NCBI RefSeq assembly: GCF_004912155.1
Contig: NZ_STGX01000013.1
Location: 116,651-180,650 of the forward strand
Length of the DNA stretch: 64,000 nt
Origin: Glycomyces paridis
GTDB lineage: Bacteria > Actinomycetota > Actinomycetes > Mycobacteriales > Micromonosporaceae
Reading direction: 5' to 3'
The notes under the pieces: generated by a model
What the model was told of the DNA's origin: nothing
What the model saw: only the letters and a program-made list of their open reading frames with translations
The model's database searches: none
Position numbers and translations under genes: made by a program
In this document: piece after piece, positions 50,814 to 58,597 of the stretch
How positions within the stretch are numbered: position 1 is the first letter of the stretch
Layout of the letters: each line of letters begins with the position of its first letter

Positions 50814-52169
50814 TCACACCGCCGGAATCCAGTTGCCGTGCAGGCCCAGCGGCACGCGCGCGGGTAGGTGCACCCGCGCGAGCGGTTCGCCCGCGAAGTC
50901 CTGCGAAGCGAGGATGACGAGGTCGGCGGCGCCCCGGTCCGGGTCGTGGACGAACAGCAGGTTGTACCCGTCGTCCTCGGCGGCGGCCGACTCGGCGGGC
51001 ACGAACACCGTCTCGCCCGCGGCGGCGTCGCGGCCGAACTCGTGGGTCTCGGTCGTCCCGGTCGCCAAGTCGTGCTTGAGGATCGCGTTCGAGAAGCCCT
51101 CGTCGGGCCGGTCGGGGTCGAGCGCGCTCGGCGGCGCGTACAGCTCGGTCGAGGCCGAGTACCCGTACCGGTACGGGCGCCCGGCGAAGCGCCCGTTCAT
51201 GCGCGGGAAGTCCTGCGGCCGGTCGTGCAGGAGCTCCGTGCGGACCTTCCCGGCCGCGAGGTCGACGGTCCAGCGTTCGAGCACGGGCCGGCCCGCCCCG
51301 ATGTCGACGATCTCGAACCGTCCCTGGTGGACGATGACGTCGGCGACGATCGTCCCGCCCTCCTCATAGGCGTTGAGCGTGTGGCCGACCATGCCCGGCG
51401 GCAGGTCCATCCAGCGGACCTCGCCGCCCTCGCGGGGCATGACGCCCAGCCGCGTCGGCAGCGCCTCGTTCCAGCCGAACGGCACGCCGGTGGCGAGCCT
51501 GGCGGGGTCGAAGGACAGCGGCGAGGTGTAGATGAGCACGTAGTGCTCGGTGAGGCCGAAGTCGTGCATGTACGGGAGGGTCGGCGCGGGGATGTCGACC
51601 ACCCGCTTGGCGGTGCCGCCCGGCTCCCACACGAGGTACTGGAGGAAGTCGGCGCCGTAGCGGAAGGCGAGCGAGTGCATGTCGCCGGTGTCGCGGTCGA
51701 ACTTGCTGTGGGCGTTGGCGTTGAAGCCCTCAGGGCTCGCGCCGAGGTCGCAGGGCCCGACCGTGTCGAGCTCGGGGGTCAGCTCGTAGGGGGCGAGCCC
51801 GCCCTCGATGAGGGCGAAGACGCGCCCGCCGTGCCCGGCGACCTGGACGTTCGGCGCGAAGTCGAACCGCTCGTCGACGGGACGCCCGCGCCGGGGCTCG
51901 CCCAGCCGGTCGGCCACGGCGGCCGAGCGCACCCAGCGGTTGCGGTACCACTCGGCGCGGCCCTCACGCAGGCGCACGCCGTGCACCATGCCCTCGCCGA
52001 GCGTCCAGATGTGCGCGGAGGGGTCCTCGATGCCCAGCGGGTTGGGGCCGATGCGGAGGTAGCTGCCGTCGAGGTCGGCGGGGATGCGGCCGGTCACCGG
52101 CAGGTCGAACGCGGTGACCTCCTCGGTCACCGGGGCGAAGTTGCCCTTCGTGTAGCGCTGGAGGTGCAT
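50814..52169 (-). CDS. carotenoid oxygenase family protein
   Basis: 451 aa, RPE65/CCD-type seven-bladed propeller. The four Fe(II)-binding histidines are visible in NANAHSKFD, LPYMHDFGLTEHY, GMVGHTLNAYEE and the C-terminal GLHGNWIPA. It cleaves double bonds of carotenoids, stilbenes or related polyenes with O2. No carotenoid biosynthesis genes are in the window. Divergent from a TetR regulator, which probably represses it through the palindromes between them. Confidence 0.93.
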   Translation of the reverse strand: MHLQRYTKGNFAPVTEEVTAFDLPVTGRIPADLDGSYLRIGPNPLGIEDPSAHIWTLGEGMVHGVRLREGRAEWYRNRWVRSAAVADRLGEPRRGRPVDERFDFAPNVQVAGHGGRVFALIEGGLAPYELTPELDTVGPCDLGASPEGFNANAHSKFDRDTGDMHSLAFRYGADFLQYLVWEPGGTAKRVVDIPAPTLPYMHDFGLTEHYVLIYTSPLSFDPARLATGVPFGWNEALPTRLGVMPREGGEVRWMDLPPGMVGHTLNAYEEGGTIVADVIVHQGRFEIVDIGAGRPVLERWTVDLAAGKVRTELLHDRPQDFPRMNGRFAGRPYRYGYSASTELYAPPSALDPDRPDEGFSNAILKHDLATGTTETHEFGRDAAAGETVFVPAESAAAEDDGYNLLFVHDPDRGAADLVILASQDFAGEPLARVHLPARVPLGLHGNWIPAV

Positions 52170-52234
52170 TGGGGGTTCCTCTCGGTCGCGCCGCGGGCGG
52201 CGCGGTGCGGTGGCGCGACGCGGTGCGCCGCAGA

Positions 52235-52265
52235 TTTATACGAACGTATCATACGACTGTATAAA
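52235..52265. promoter_or_regulatory. TetR operator between carotenoid oxygenase and tetR
   Basis: A 31-bp AT-rich element bounded by TTTATAC...GTATAAA. Inside are two adjacent half-overlapping palindromes, ATACGAACGTAT (52238-52249) and ATACGACTGTAT (52251-52262), 13 bp apart. This arrangement could bind two TetR dimers. Confidence 0.7.
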
Positions 52266-52279
52266 TCCGGGGCGCCCGC

Positions 52280-52285
52280 TAGGAT
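52280..52285 (+). promoter_or_regulatory. -10 element, leaderless promoter of tetR
   Basis: TAGGAT, exactly 6 nt before the ATG at 52292. Confidence 0.6.
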
Positions 52286-52291
52286 CACGCC

Positions 52292-52837
52292 ATGGGACAC
52301 CGAGAGGACCTGCTCGAAGGCGCCAAGCGCTGCCTGGTCGAGCGCGGCTACAGCAGGACCACCGCGCGCGACATCGTGGCCGCCTCGAACACCAACCTGG
52401 GCTCGATCGGCTACCACTACGGCACCAAGGACAAGCTCCTCCTCCAGGCCATGGTCGACCTCTCCGGCGAACTCGCCGAGGAGATGATGGCCGTCGGCGC
52501 CGAGGCCGGGGACGCCGAGGAACGCCTGCGCGCCTTCTGGGTCGGGATGATCGAGTCCTTCAGCGCCAAGCCGGGGCTGTGGCGGGCGAACCTGGAGATC
52601 CTCGCGCCGACCCTGCGCGACGACGAGCTGCGCGAACGGCTCGCCGCGAACCAGGAACGCGCCCGCGTCGGCCTCGGTGAACACCTCGCCCCCGGCGCCG
52701 CCGACGCCCGCGCCGCCGGCGCCGTCCAGTTCGCCCTCATCACGGGCGTGATGACCCAGCACCTCATCGACCCCGACGGGGCCCCGACCGCCGACGACGT
52801 CGTGCGCGGCCTGCGCGCCCTCGCGCACCTGCGCTGA
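52292..52837 (+). CDS. TetR/AcrR family transcriptional regulator
   Basis: 181 aa. N-terminal HTH (RTTARDIVAASNTNLGSIGYHYGTKDKLL, about residues 22-50) with an unusual Asn-Thr-Asn before the recognition helix, then a helical TetR_C domain. The ATG is 6 nt after TAGGAT. It probably represses itself and the divergent carotenoid oxygenase gene. Ligand unknown. Confidence 0.9.
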   Translation: MGHREDLLEGAKRCLVERGYSRTTARDIVAASNTNLGSIGYHYGTKDKLLLQAMVDLSGELAEEMMAVGAEAGDAEERLRAFWVGMIESFSAKPGLWRANLEILAPTLRDDELRERLAANQERARVGLGEHLAPGAADARAAGAVQFALITGVMTQHLIDPDGAPTADDVVRGLRALAHLR

Positions 52838-52868
52838 CCGAACCGCCCCCCGAGCCCGTGCCCGCGGG

Positions 52869-52874
52869 GACAAT
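52869..52874 (+). promoter_or_regulatory. -10 element, leaderless promoter
   Basis: GACAAT, exactly 6 nt before the ATG at 52881. Confidence 0.45.
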
Positions 52875-52880
52875 CGAGCC

Positions 52881-53315
52881 ATGGCCGAGGCATCCATGCA
52901 CCACACCGACGAGGACGTCGACGCGTTCCTCGCCGCCTCCTCCCGCGCCGATTCCCTGCTCGGCGTCGACGCGACGCTGCGAGAGGCCATGCCCGGCCTC
53001 CCGCGAACGCTGTGGCGCGGGACCTTCTGGGGCGGCACCGAACAGGCGATCGTCGGCTACGGCGACCTCGTGCAGGCCCGCCCGCGGGGCGAGAGCGTCG
53101 ACTGGTTCCTCATAGGACTCGCCGAGCAGCGCCGCCACCTGAGCCTGTACGTCAACGCCGTCGAGGACGGTGCCTACCTGTCGAAGACGTACGCCGCGCG
53201 ACTCGGCAAGGTCAAGGCCGGGGCCGCGAGCATCGCCTTCGGCTCGATCGGCGACCTCGACCTGGAGGCGCTGGCCGAGATGGCGCGCCACGCGGCGCGC
53301 CTCGCCGAACACTAA
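52881..53315 (+). CDS. DUF1801 domain protein
   Basis: 144 aa. YdhG/DUF1801 fold: [15 protein letters not shown] near residue 37 and [18 protein letters not shown] near 80-97, with the C-terminal [23 protein letters not shown]. Small soluble proteins of unknown function, sometimes linked to iron or frataxin-like roles. The 3' end overlaps the convergent hydroxy-acid dehydrogenase gene by 4 bp. Confidence 0.85.
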   Translation: MAEASMHHTDEDVDAFLAASSRADSLLGVDATLREAMPGLPRTLWRGTFWGGTEQAIVGYGDLVQARPRGESVDWFLIGLAEQRRHLSLYVNAVEDGAYLSKTYAARLGKVKAGAASIAFGSIGDLDLEALAEMARHAARLAEH

Positions 53316-54550
53316 CGGGCCCTGGGGACCAGCCGCTGGAGCTGCGTGACGTGGCGCGGTTCGAGCTCTTCGAGGGAGGCCACGCCGAGGAGGCGCATGG
53401 TCCGTTCGACCTGGTCGGCGAGGATCGCGATCGTCCGGTCGACGCCTTCGCGCCCGCCCGCCATGAGCCCGTACAGGTACGCGCGCCCCACCATGGTGAA
53501 ACGCGCGCCGAGCGCTACCGACGCGACCACGTCGGCCCCCGACATGATCCCGGTGTCCAAGTGCACCTCGACGTCCCGCCCGACCTCCCGCACCACCTCG
53601 GGCAGCAGGTGGAAGGGGATCGGCGCGCGGTCGAGCTGGCGCCCGCCGTGGTTCGACAGCGTCACCGCGTCAACGCCGAGGTCGGCCAGGCGCCGCGCGT
53701 CCGCGACCGTCTGGACGCCCTTGACGACCAGGCGCCCCGGCCACTGCTCCTTGATCCACGCGAGGTCGTCGAAGCCCACCGTGGGGTCGAACATGCTCCC
53801 GATGAGCTCGGCGACGGTGCCCGGCCAGCGGTTGAGCGAGGCGAACGCGAGCGGCTCGGTCGTCAGCATGTCGAACCACCACGCCGGGTGCCGGGCCATG
53901 TCGAGCACCGTCCGGGCCGTCAGTTGCGGCGGGATCGAGAACCCGTTCCGCTTGTCGCGCAGGCGGGCTCCGGCCACCGGGACGTCCACAGTCACCAGGA
54001 GCGTGTCGAAGCCCGCGTTCGCCGCCCGTTCGACCAGCGCCATCGAGCGGTCGCGGTCGGTCCACATGTACAGCTGGAACCAGTTGCGCCCGTTCGGTCC
54101 GGCCGCCTCGGCGACGTCCTCGACGGCGGTGGTGCCCATGGTCGAGAGCGCGAACGGGACGCCCGCGGCGGCGGCGGCCGCCGCCCCGGCCCGCTCCCCT
54201 TCGGTGTGCATCAAGCGCGTGAACCCGGTGGGGGCGATGCCGAACGGCAGCGCGACGCGTCCGCCGAGCACGTCCCATCCGGTGTCGACGTCGGCGACGT
54301 CGCGCAGGATCGCGGGATGGAACTCGATGTCCTCGAACGCCTGCCGGGCGCGGGCGAGCGAGAGCTCCGCCTCGGCCGCGCCCTCGACGTAGTCGAACGC
54401 GGCCTTCGGCGTGCGGCGCTTCGCGATGCGCCGCAGGTCCTCGACGGTGAGCGCGGCGTCGAGCCGGCGCCGCTTCGCGTTCCACTGGGGCCGTTTGAAA
54501 CGGAGCAGCGGCAGCAGTTCCTTCGGGCGCGGGAGGCGGCGGCGGGTCAT
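53312..54550 (-). CDS. lldD: FMN-dependent alpha-hydroxy-acid oxidising protein (L-lactate dehydrogenase type)
   Basis: 412 aa. FMN-binding TIM barrel with [64 protein letters not shown] and the active-site [13 protein letters not shown] (catalytic His). Oxidises L-lactate or a related 2-hydroxy acid, passing electrons to the respiratory chain or O2. Some actinobacterial homologues act in peptide-cofactor (mycofactocin) loci, but none of those genes are present. The symbol reflects the family, not proven substrate. Confidence 0.88.
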   Translation of the reverse strand: MTRRRLPRPKELLPLLRFKRPQWNAKRRRLDAALTVEDLRRIAKRRTPKAAFDYVEGAAEAELSLARARQAFEDIEFHPAILRDVADVDTGWDVLGGRVALPFGIAPTGFTRLMHTEGERAGAAAAAAAGVPFALSTMGTTAVEDVAEAAGPNGRNWFQLYMWTDRDRSMALVERAANAGFDTLLVTVDVPVAGARLRDKRNGFSIPPQLTARTVLDMARHPAWWFDMLTTEPLAFASLNRWPGTVAELIGSMFDPTVGFDDLAWIKEQWPGRLVVKGVQTVADARRLADLGVDAVTLSNHGGRQLDRAPIPFHLLPEVVREVGRDVEVHLDTGIMSGADVVASVALGARFTMVGRAYLYGLMAGGREGVDRTIAILADQVERTMRLLGVASLEELEPRHVTQLQRLVPRAR

Positions 54551-54659
54551 GCGGACTCCAAGGGGGCGTGGACGGTCGGGGTCGCCCGAACCGTACTCCC
54601 GTGCGCCGCGCGGGGCCGGGGTAGTGTCGCCGTCTCGGCCGCAGCAACGAGGAGCCCCG

Positions 54660-55187
54660 GTGACCGCGCTCGACGACCTCGCCCGACTGGCGAACATGAC
54701 CGCCCATCCGTCCCGGCACGACTGGGCCGGAGCCGAAGCGGTGCTCGGCGCACCGCCGCCCCCCGACTACGTCGCGCTGCTCGACGCGTACGGCCGCGGC
54801 GTCTTCGACCGCGAACTGGTCCTCTTCGCCCCCGGGTGCGACACGCCCGGATACGACCTGCTCGAGGGAGGGCTCCGGATCGCCCGTGACGCAGAGGAGT
54901 TCTGGGCCGAGGAGCTGCCCGGGCACGCCAAACCCGAACGGCTCCGGGCGCCGGGCACGCGCCTCATCGGATGGGCGGGCACGGGCGGGGCGGAGTACCT
55001 CTACTGGGTCGCGGACGCCCGGCCGTCCCGGGACTGGACCGTGGCGGTGCAGCAGGCCGAGGACCACATCTGGGAGTTCCACGAGACGGGCGCGGTGGCC
55101 TTCCTGCACGGGCTCTTGAGCGGCGCGATCGAGACCGGCGTGCTCCGCGGCTTCCCGCAGCTCGCGCCGCACTCCTACGGGCGCTGA
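54660..55187 (+). CDS. SUKH/SMI1-KNR4-like protein
   Basis: 175 aa from GTG 54660, with GAGGAG upstream and a possible -10 TAGTGT at about 54622. The [21 protein letters not shown] segment near residue 30 matches the SMI1/KNR4 core (LP-x-DY-x-x-L-x-x-YG). The rest is acidic and Trp-rich ([20 protein letters not shown]-like end). The fold is common among immunity proteins; no toxin is adjacent. Alternative: a general regulatory SMI1-domain protein. Confidence 0.68.
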   Translation: MTALDDLARLANMTAHPSRHDWAGAEAVLGAPPPPDYVALLDAYGRGVFDRELVLFAPGCDTPGYDLLEGGLRIARDAEEFWAEELPGHAKPERLRAPGTRLIGWAGTGGAEYLYWVADARPSRDWTVAVQQAEDHIWEFHETGAVAFLHGLLSGAIETGVLRGFPQLAPHSYGR

Positions 55188-55197
55188 AACCGGGCCC

Positions 55198-55665
55198 TCA
55201 GTGCCGGAGCAGGCCCGCGACCGGGACGGGTGCGACGTGGCCGGTCGCCGGCAGCGTCAGGGCGAGGGCGATGCCGTTGTCGACCAGGGAGGAGCGTGGC
55301 AGGAGCGGGACGTCGCCGAGCGGCGTCCACACCGATTCGGCGATGTCGCCGCCCGGTTCGGGCCGCAGCCGCCCGCCGGTGATGCGCACCAGGTAGTAGA
55401 CGCCGATGTTCTGGTGCTCGGTCCCGCCGCGCGCCTCGGCGGCGGGGATGACGCGGGAGTCGACGCCGATGAGCCGCTCGACCACCGCGGTGCACCCGGT
55501 CTCCTCGGCGACCTCGCGGATCACCGCGTCGATCGGGTCCTCGGACTGGTCGACGCCGCCGCCAGGCAGCGTCCAGTGGTCCGCTTCGCCCGCGATCGTG
55601 TACCGCGACAGGAGCACCCGGCCCTCTTCGATGCAGACCGCGTACGCCGCAAGTCGAACGCTCAT
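55198..55665 (-). CDS. NUDIX hydrolase
   Basis: 155 aa. Complete Nudix box LPGGGVDQSEDPIDAVIREVAEETG (the G-x5-E-x7-REUxEE pattern) near residues 33-57, following WTLP. Hydrolyses nucleoside diphosphate-linked substrates; specificity not readable. Converges on the SUKH-like gene with an 11-bp gap. Confidence 0.92.
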   Translation of the reverse strand: MSVRLAAYAVCIEEGRVLLSRYTIAGEADHWTLPGGGVDQSEDPIDAVIREVAEETGCTAVVERLIGVDSRVIPAAEARGGTEHQNIGVYYLVRITGGRLRPEPGGDIAESVWTPLGDVPLLPRSSLVDNGIALALTLPATGHVAPVPVAGLLRH

Positions 55666-55812
55666 TTCCGTGCACCTCCGCAGGGACCCTACCGCACGGG
55701 CCGAAACCGCCCATCGCGATGAGCGCGAACGGGAAGCGCCGCCGCCTTACCCGAAGGGGCGGCGCCGCAGCGCTCTTTGCGAAAAGCGCTCGCGCGCCGC
55801 CGCGCCCGCTTC

Positions 55813-55818
55813 GATAAT
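55813..55818 (+). promoter_or_regulatory. -10 element, leaderless promoter
   Basis: GATAAT, exactly 6 nt before the ATG at 55825. Confidence 0.55.
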
Positions 55819-55824
55819 CGGGCC

Positions 55825-56748
55825 ATGGCCTTCGCACCCGTCCCCGAGACCTCCCGCCACATCATCCTCGACTGGTACGGCGAACCGGGCCGCGCCTGGC
55901 TCGACGACCTGCCCGCCGTGGTCGCCCGTCTCGCCGAGGCCTGGGACCTGCGGCCCGCCGGGGCGCCCTTCGAGGGCGGCACCACCGCCTACGCGCTGCC
56001 GCTCGTCCGCGCCGACGGGACCCCGGTCGTGCTCAAGGTCGACATGCTCGACGACGAGAACCGCTCCGAGCCGACCGCCCTGCGCGCCTACGGCGGCGAC
56101 GGCGCCGTCCGCCTCTACGAGTACGACCCCGCCACCGGCGCGATGCTCCTCGAACGCGCCCGCCCCGGCACCGCGCTCCTCGCAACGACATTCCCCGGGC
56201 TGAGCGAGCGCTCGGCCGCGCTGGAGCGCTGCGCGATCGCCTGCGACCTCTTCCGGCGGCTCTGGCGCCCTTACGAACCCGCGCCCGACTTCCCCGCGCC
56301 GCCGACCGCGGCGTCCCTGCTGAAGGGCTGGTCGGTGCAGTTCACCGCGGCGGCGGCGCAGGCGTCGCCGGAGCTGGCGAACGACCTCGCGCTCGGTGCG
56401 GAGCTCTGTGCCGAGCTGGACGGCGCCGAGACGGCGGGCATCGCCAACCGCGACAACCACCAGAGCAACGTCGTGTCGGCCGAGCGCGAGCCCTGGCTCC
56501 TCATCGACCCCAAGCCGGTGCTCGCCGAGCGTGCGATGGACGGCGCGTTCTTCCTGTTCAAGCAGCAGCTCCACGGCCCGCTCGGCGGGACCGAGCTGTT
56601 GCGGGCCGTCGCCGACGGGCTCGGCGCCGACCTCGAACGCGTCCGCGCCTGGGCGATGGTGCAGACCGTCGCGCAGATCGCCGACGCGGGCAGCCCCGCC
56701 GACCTCGCCGCCTGCACCGCGACGCTCCGGGCGATCGAACGCGCCTGA
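55825..56748 (+). CDS. APH(6)/hydroxyurea-type phosphotransferase
   Basis: 307 aa. Streptomycin 6-kinase-like family (PF04655 type): EGGTTAYALPLVRADGTPVVLKVDML near 50-75 (nucleotide-binding Lys) and IANRDNHQSNVV near 211. The catalytic loop normally reads H-G-D-x-H-x-x-N; here the first His is Asn but the Asp and the metal-binding Asn are kept. LLIDPKPVL follows, with the DPKP motif of the family. May phosphorylate an aminoglycoside or another small hydroxylated metabolite. Confidence 0.82.
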   Translation: MAFAPVPETSRHIILDWYGEPGRAWLDDLPAVVARLAEAWDLRPAGAPFEGGTTAYALPLVRADGTPVVLKVDMLDDENRSEPTALRAYGGDGAVRLYEYDPATGAMLLERARPGTALLATTFPGLSERSAALERCAIACDLFRRLWRPYEPAPDFPAPPTAASLLKGWSVQFTAAAAQASPELANDLALGAELCAELDGAETAGIANRDNHQSNVVSAEREPWLLIDPKPVLAERAMDGAFFLFKQQLHGPLGGTELLRAVADGLGADLERVRAWAMVQTVAQIADAGSPADLAACTATLRAIERA

Positions 56749-56772
56749 CCGACCCCATCTGACCGACAGCAC

Positions 56773-56797
56773 CGCCCGGAGCCGCAGGCTCCGGGCG
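56773..56797 (+). terminator. hairpin terminator with T-run
   Basis: Perfect 11-bp stem CGCCCGGAGCC/GGCTCCGGGCG with a GCA loop, followed by TTT. Confidence 0.85.
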
Positions 56798-56826
56798 TTT
56801 GCGTTCCGTCCCGCCCCGTGCAATAC

Positions 56827-56842
56827 TTAGCCACATGGCTAA
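56827..56842. promoter_or_regulatory. ArsR operator over its own start codon
   Basis: TTAGCCACATGGCTAA, a perfect 6+6 palindrome with a 4-bp centre that contains part of the ATG at 56835. A -10 candidate, AATACT (56822-56827), lies 7 nt before the ATG. Confidence 0.65.
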
Positions 56843-57194
56843 CTATTCGGCGGCGGTGGAGCCGGCCTCGGCGGACCTCGACGGGATCTTCACCGCGCTC
56901 GCCGACCCCACCCGCCGCGCCGTCGTCAGGCGCCTCGGCACCGGCCCCGCGAGCGTCGGCGACCTCGCCGACGCCTTCCCGATCACCCTCCCCTCCTTCA
57001 TGAAGCACGTGCGGACCCTGGAGGCGAACGGCCTCATCCGCACCGAGAAGCGCGGCCGGGTGCGCACCTGCGTGCTCCGCCGCGACCGGCTCGCCGCCGT
57101 CGACGACTGGCTGGCCGAGCAGCGGCTGGTCTGGGAGCAGCGGACCGACCGGCTCGAACGCCTCGTCACCGATCCCAAGGAGGAACGACCGTGA
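56835..57194 (+). CDS. ArsR/SmtB family transcriptional regulator
   Basis: 119 aa. Winged helix with FTALADPTRRAVVRRLGTGPASVGDLADAFPITLPSFMKHVRTLEANGLIRTEKRGR. It is the ArsR subtype that pairs with SRPBCC (AHSA1) proteins and lacks the metal-binding CVC motif. Its stop overlaps the GTG of the SRPBCC gene. A palindrome covers the start codon, so strong autoregulation is expected. Confidence 0.92.
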   Translation: MANYSAAVEPASADLDGIFTALADPTRRAVVRRLGTGPASVGDLADAFPITLPSFMKHVRTLEANGLIRTEKRGRVRTCVLRRDRLAAVDDWLAEQRLVWEQRTDRLERLVTDPKEERP

Positions 57195-57667
57195 AACCCG
57201 ACCTCGACCTGACCCTGGACCGCGTCATCAAGGCGCCCCGCGACCTCGTGTGGCGCGCCTGGACCGACCCGTCCCGCTTCGAACGCTGGTGGCTCCCGGC
57301 GCCCATGACCTGCCGCGTCGACCACCTGGAGGCCCGGCCCGGCGGCGCGCTCGTGACGCGCATGAGCGAGGACGGGACGACCTTCGTCCCCCACCTCGAC
57401 GCCTGCTTCCTCGTCGTCGACGAGGGCGAGCGGATCGTGTTCACCAACGCGATCGACGCCGAGTGGCGCCCGGCCGCGCCCGAGCCGGTCGCGATGACCG
57501 CCGAGATCGTCCTCGCCGACCACCCGGAGGGCACCGACTACCGCGTCCTGGTGCGCCACGGCAGCCCGGCCTCGCGCGACCGCCACGAGGAGCTCGGCTT
57601 CTTCGACGGCTGGGGCGCGGTCACCGGCCAGCTCGCCGCCATCGCGGAGGCCGAAGCGTCCCGCTGA
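57191..57667 (+). CDS. SRPBCC/AHSA1 family protein
   Basis: 158 aa. Bet v1-like fold with the family start LDRVIKAPRDLVWRAWTDPSRFERWW and C-terminal GFFDGWGAVTGQLAAIAE. It has a hydrophobic ligand pocket; function in this ArsR-linked subgroup is unknown (proposed small-molecule sensing or isomerisation). GTG start, overlapping the ArsR stop. Confidence 0.92.
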   Translation: MKPDLDLTLDRVIKAPRDLVWRAWTDPSRFERWWLPAPMTCRVDHLEARPGGALVTRMSEDGTTFVPHLDACFLVVDEGERIVFTNAIDAEWRPAAPEPVAMTAEIVLADHPEGTDYRVLVRHGSPASRDRHEELGFFDGWGAVTGQLAAIAEAEASR

Positions 57668-57672
57668 GCGCC

Positions 57673-57700
57673 GCGGCGCCGCCCGAAACGGCGGCGCCGC
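57673..57700. terminator. bidirectional hairpin terminator
   Basis: Perfect 11-bp stem GCGGCGCCGCC/GGCGGCGCCGC with a CGAAAC loop, between the convergent SRPBCC and TauE genes. Confidence 0.85.
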
Positions 57701-57705
57701 ACCCC

Positions 57706-58467
57706 TCACACCATGAGGAGCGCCGCCCCGACCGCGCTGAGCACGAGCGTCGCGACCTCGAACTGCCGCTGGTTCACCCGGTGCACCACGGCCCGGCCCG
57801 TGAAGGCGCCCAAGGCGACCGCCGGGACCAGGCACAGCGCGGTCAGCAGCGTCGGCCAGGTGATGAGCCCCAGCCCGACGCTGATGGGCACCTTGAACAC
57901 GTTCACCGCGAAGAAGAACCACGCCATCGTGCCCAGGAACCGCAGCTTCGGGAAACCGGAGAGCATGAGGTACAGGACCATGACGGGCCCGGCCGCGTTC
58001 GCGAGCATCGTCGCCGCGCCCGCGGCGACGCCGGTCCCGGCCGCGGCGCTGCGCCGCCCGAAGCCCCTGCGCGAGTCCGGGTCGGGGTCCTTTGCGGGGC
58101 GCAGCCGCGACCAGACCTGGACGGCGAGCATCGCCAGCAGGATCGCGCCGATGAGCACCCGCATCGCGGCGTCGTCGACCCGCCACAGCAGCACCGCGCC
58201 CGCCCCGACCCCCACGACCACCCACGGCGCGAGGCGAGCGAGCACCGGCCAGGCGACGTGCCGGGAGTAGAACCGCAGCGCGAACAGGTCGCCGATGATG
58301 AGCACGGGCAAGAGTGCGCCCGTCGACTCCTTCGCGGGCAGTACGGTCGCGAACAGCAGGATCGACAGCGAGGCCGTGCCGTTGATCCCGGTCTTGGAGA
58401 AGCCGACCAGCGCCGCGGCCAGCGCGAGCGCCGCCCACGCGGCCGGTTCCGAGGGAAGTTCACCCAT
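57706..58467 (-). CDS. TauE/SafE family membrane exporter
   Basis: 253 aa from ATG 58467. About seven to eight membrane helices in two homologous halves. AALVGFSKTGINGTASLSILLFA (helix 1 Gly-rich motif) and PKLRFLGTMAWFFFAVNVFKVP are typical of TauE/SafE proteins that export sulfite or sulfonate-derived anions. Specificity is inferred only from family. Divergent from the aldo/keto reductase with a MerR-type promoter. Confidence 0.85.
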   Translation of the reverse strand: MGELPSEPAAWAALALAAALVGFSKTGINGTASLSILLFATVLPAKESTGALLPVLIIGDLFALRFYSRHVAWPVLARLAPWVVVGVGAGAVLLWRVDDAAMRVLIGAILLAMLAVQVWSRLRPAKDPDPDSRRGFGRRSAAAGTGVAAGAATMLANAAGPVMVLYLMLSGFPKLRFLGTMAWFFFAVNVFKVPISVGLGLITWPTLLTALCLVPAVALGAFTGRAVVHRVNQRQFEVATLVLSAVGAALLMV

Positions 58468-58559
58468 GGGGCCACATCTTTCACTCACTCCCCGCGGGCG
58501 GTGCGCCCGGACCCGCCCGGGTGCACTGTGCGCATCGTTCGCGGCGCTGAAATGCGGGT

Positions 58560-58590
58560 TTGCGTTGGAGCGCACTCCAGGTCATAGCGT
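58560..58590 (+). promoter_or_regulatory. MerR-type promoter of the aldo/keto reductase gene
   Basis: TTGCGT (58560-58565), a 19-bp spacer, TAGCGT (58585-58590). The spacer contains the perfect palindrome TGGAGCGCACTCCA (58566-58579). The over-long spacer with a central dyad is the hallmark of promoters activated by MerR-family proteins. Confidence 0.7.
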
Positions 58591-58597
58591 CGAGGGC

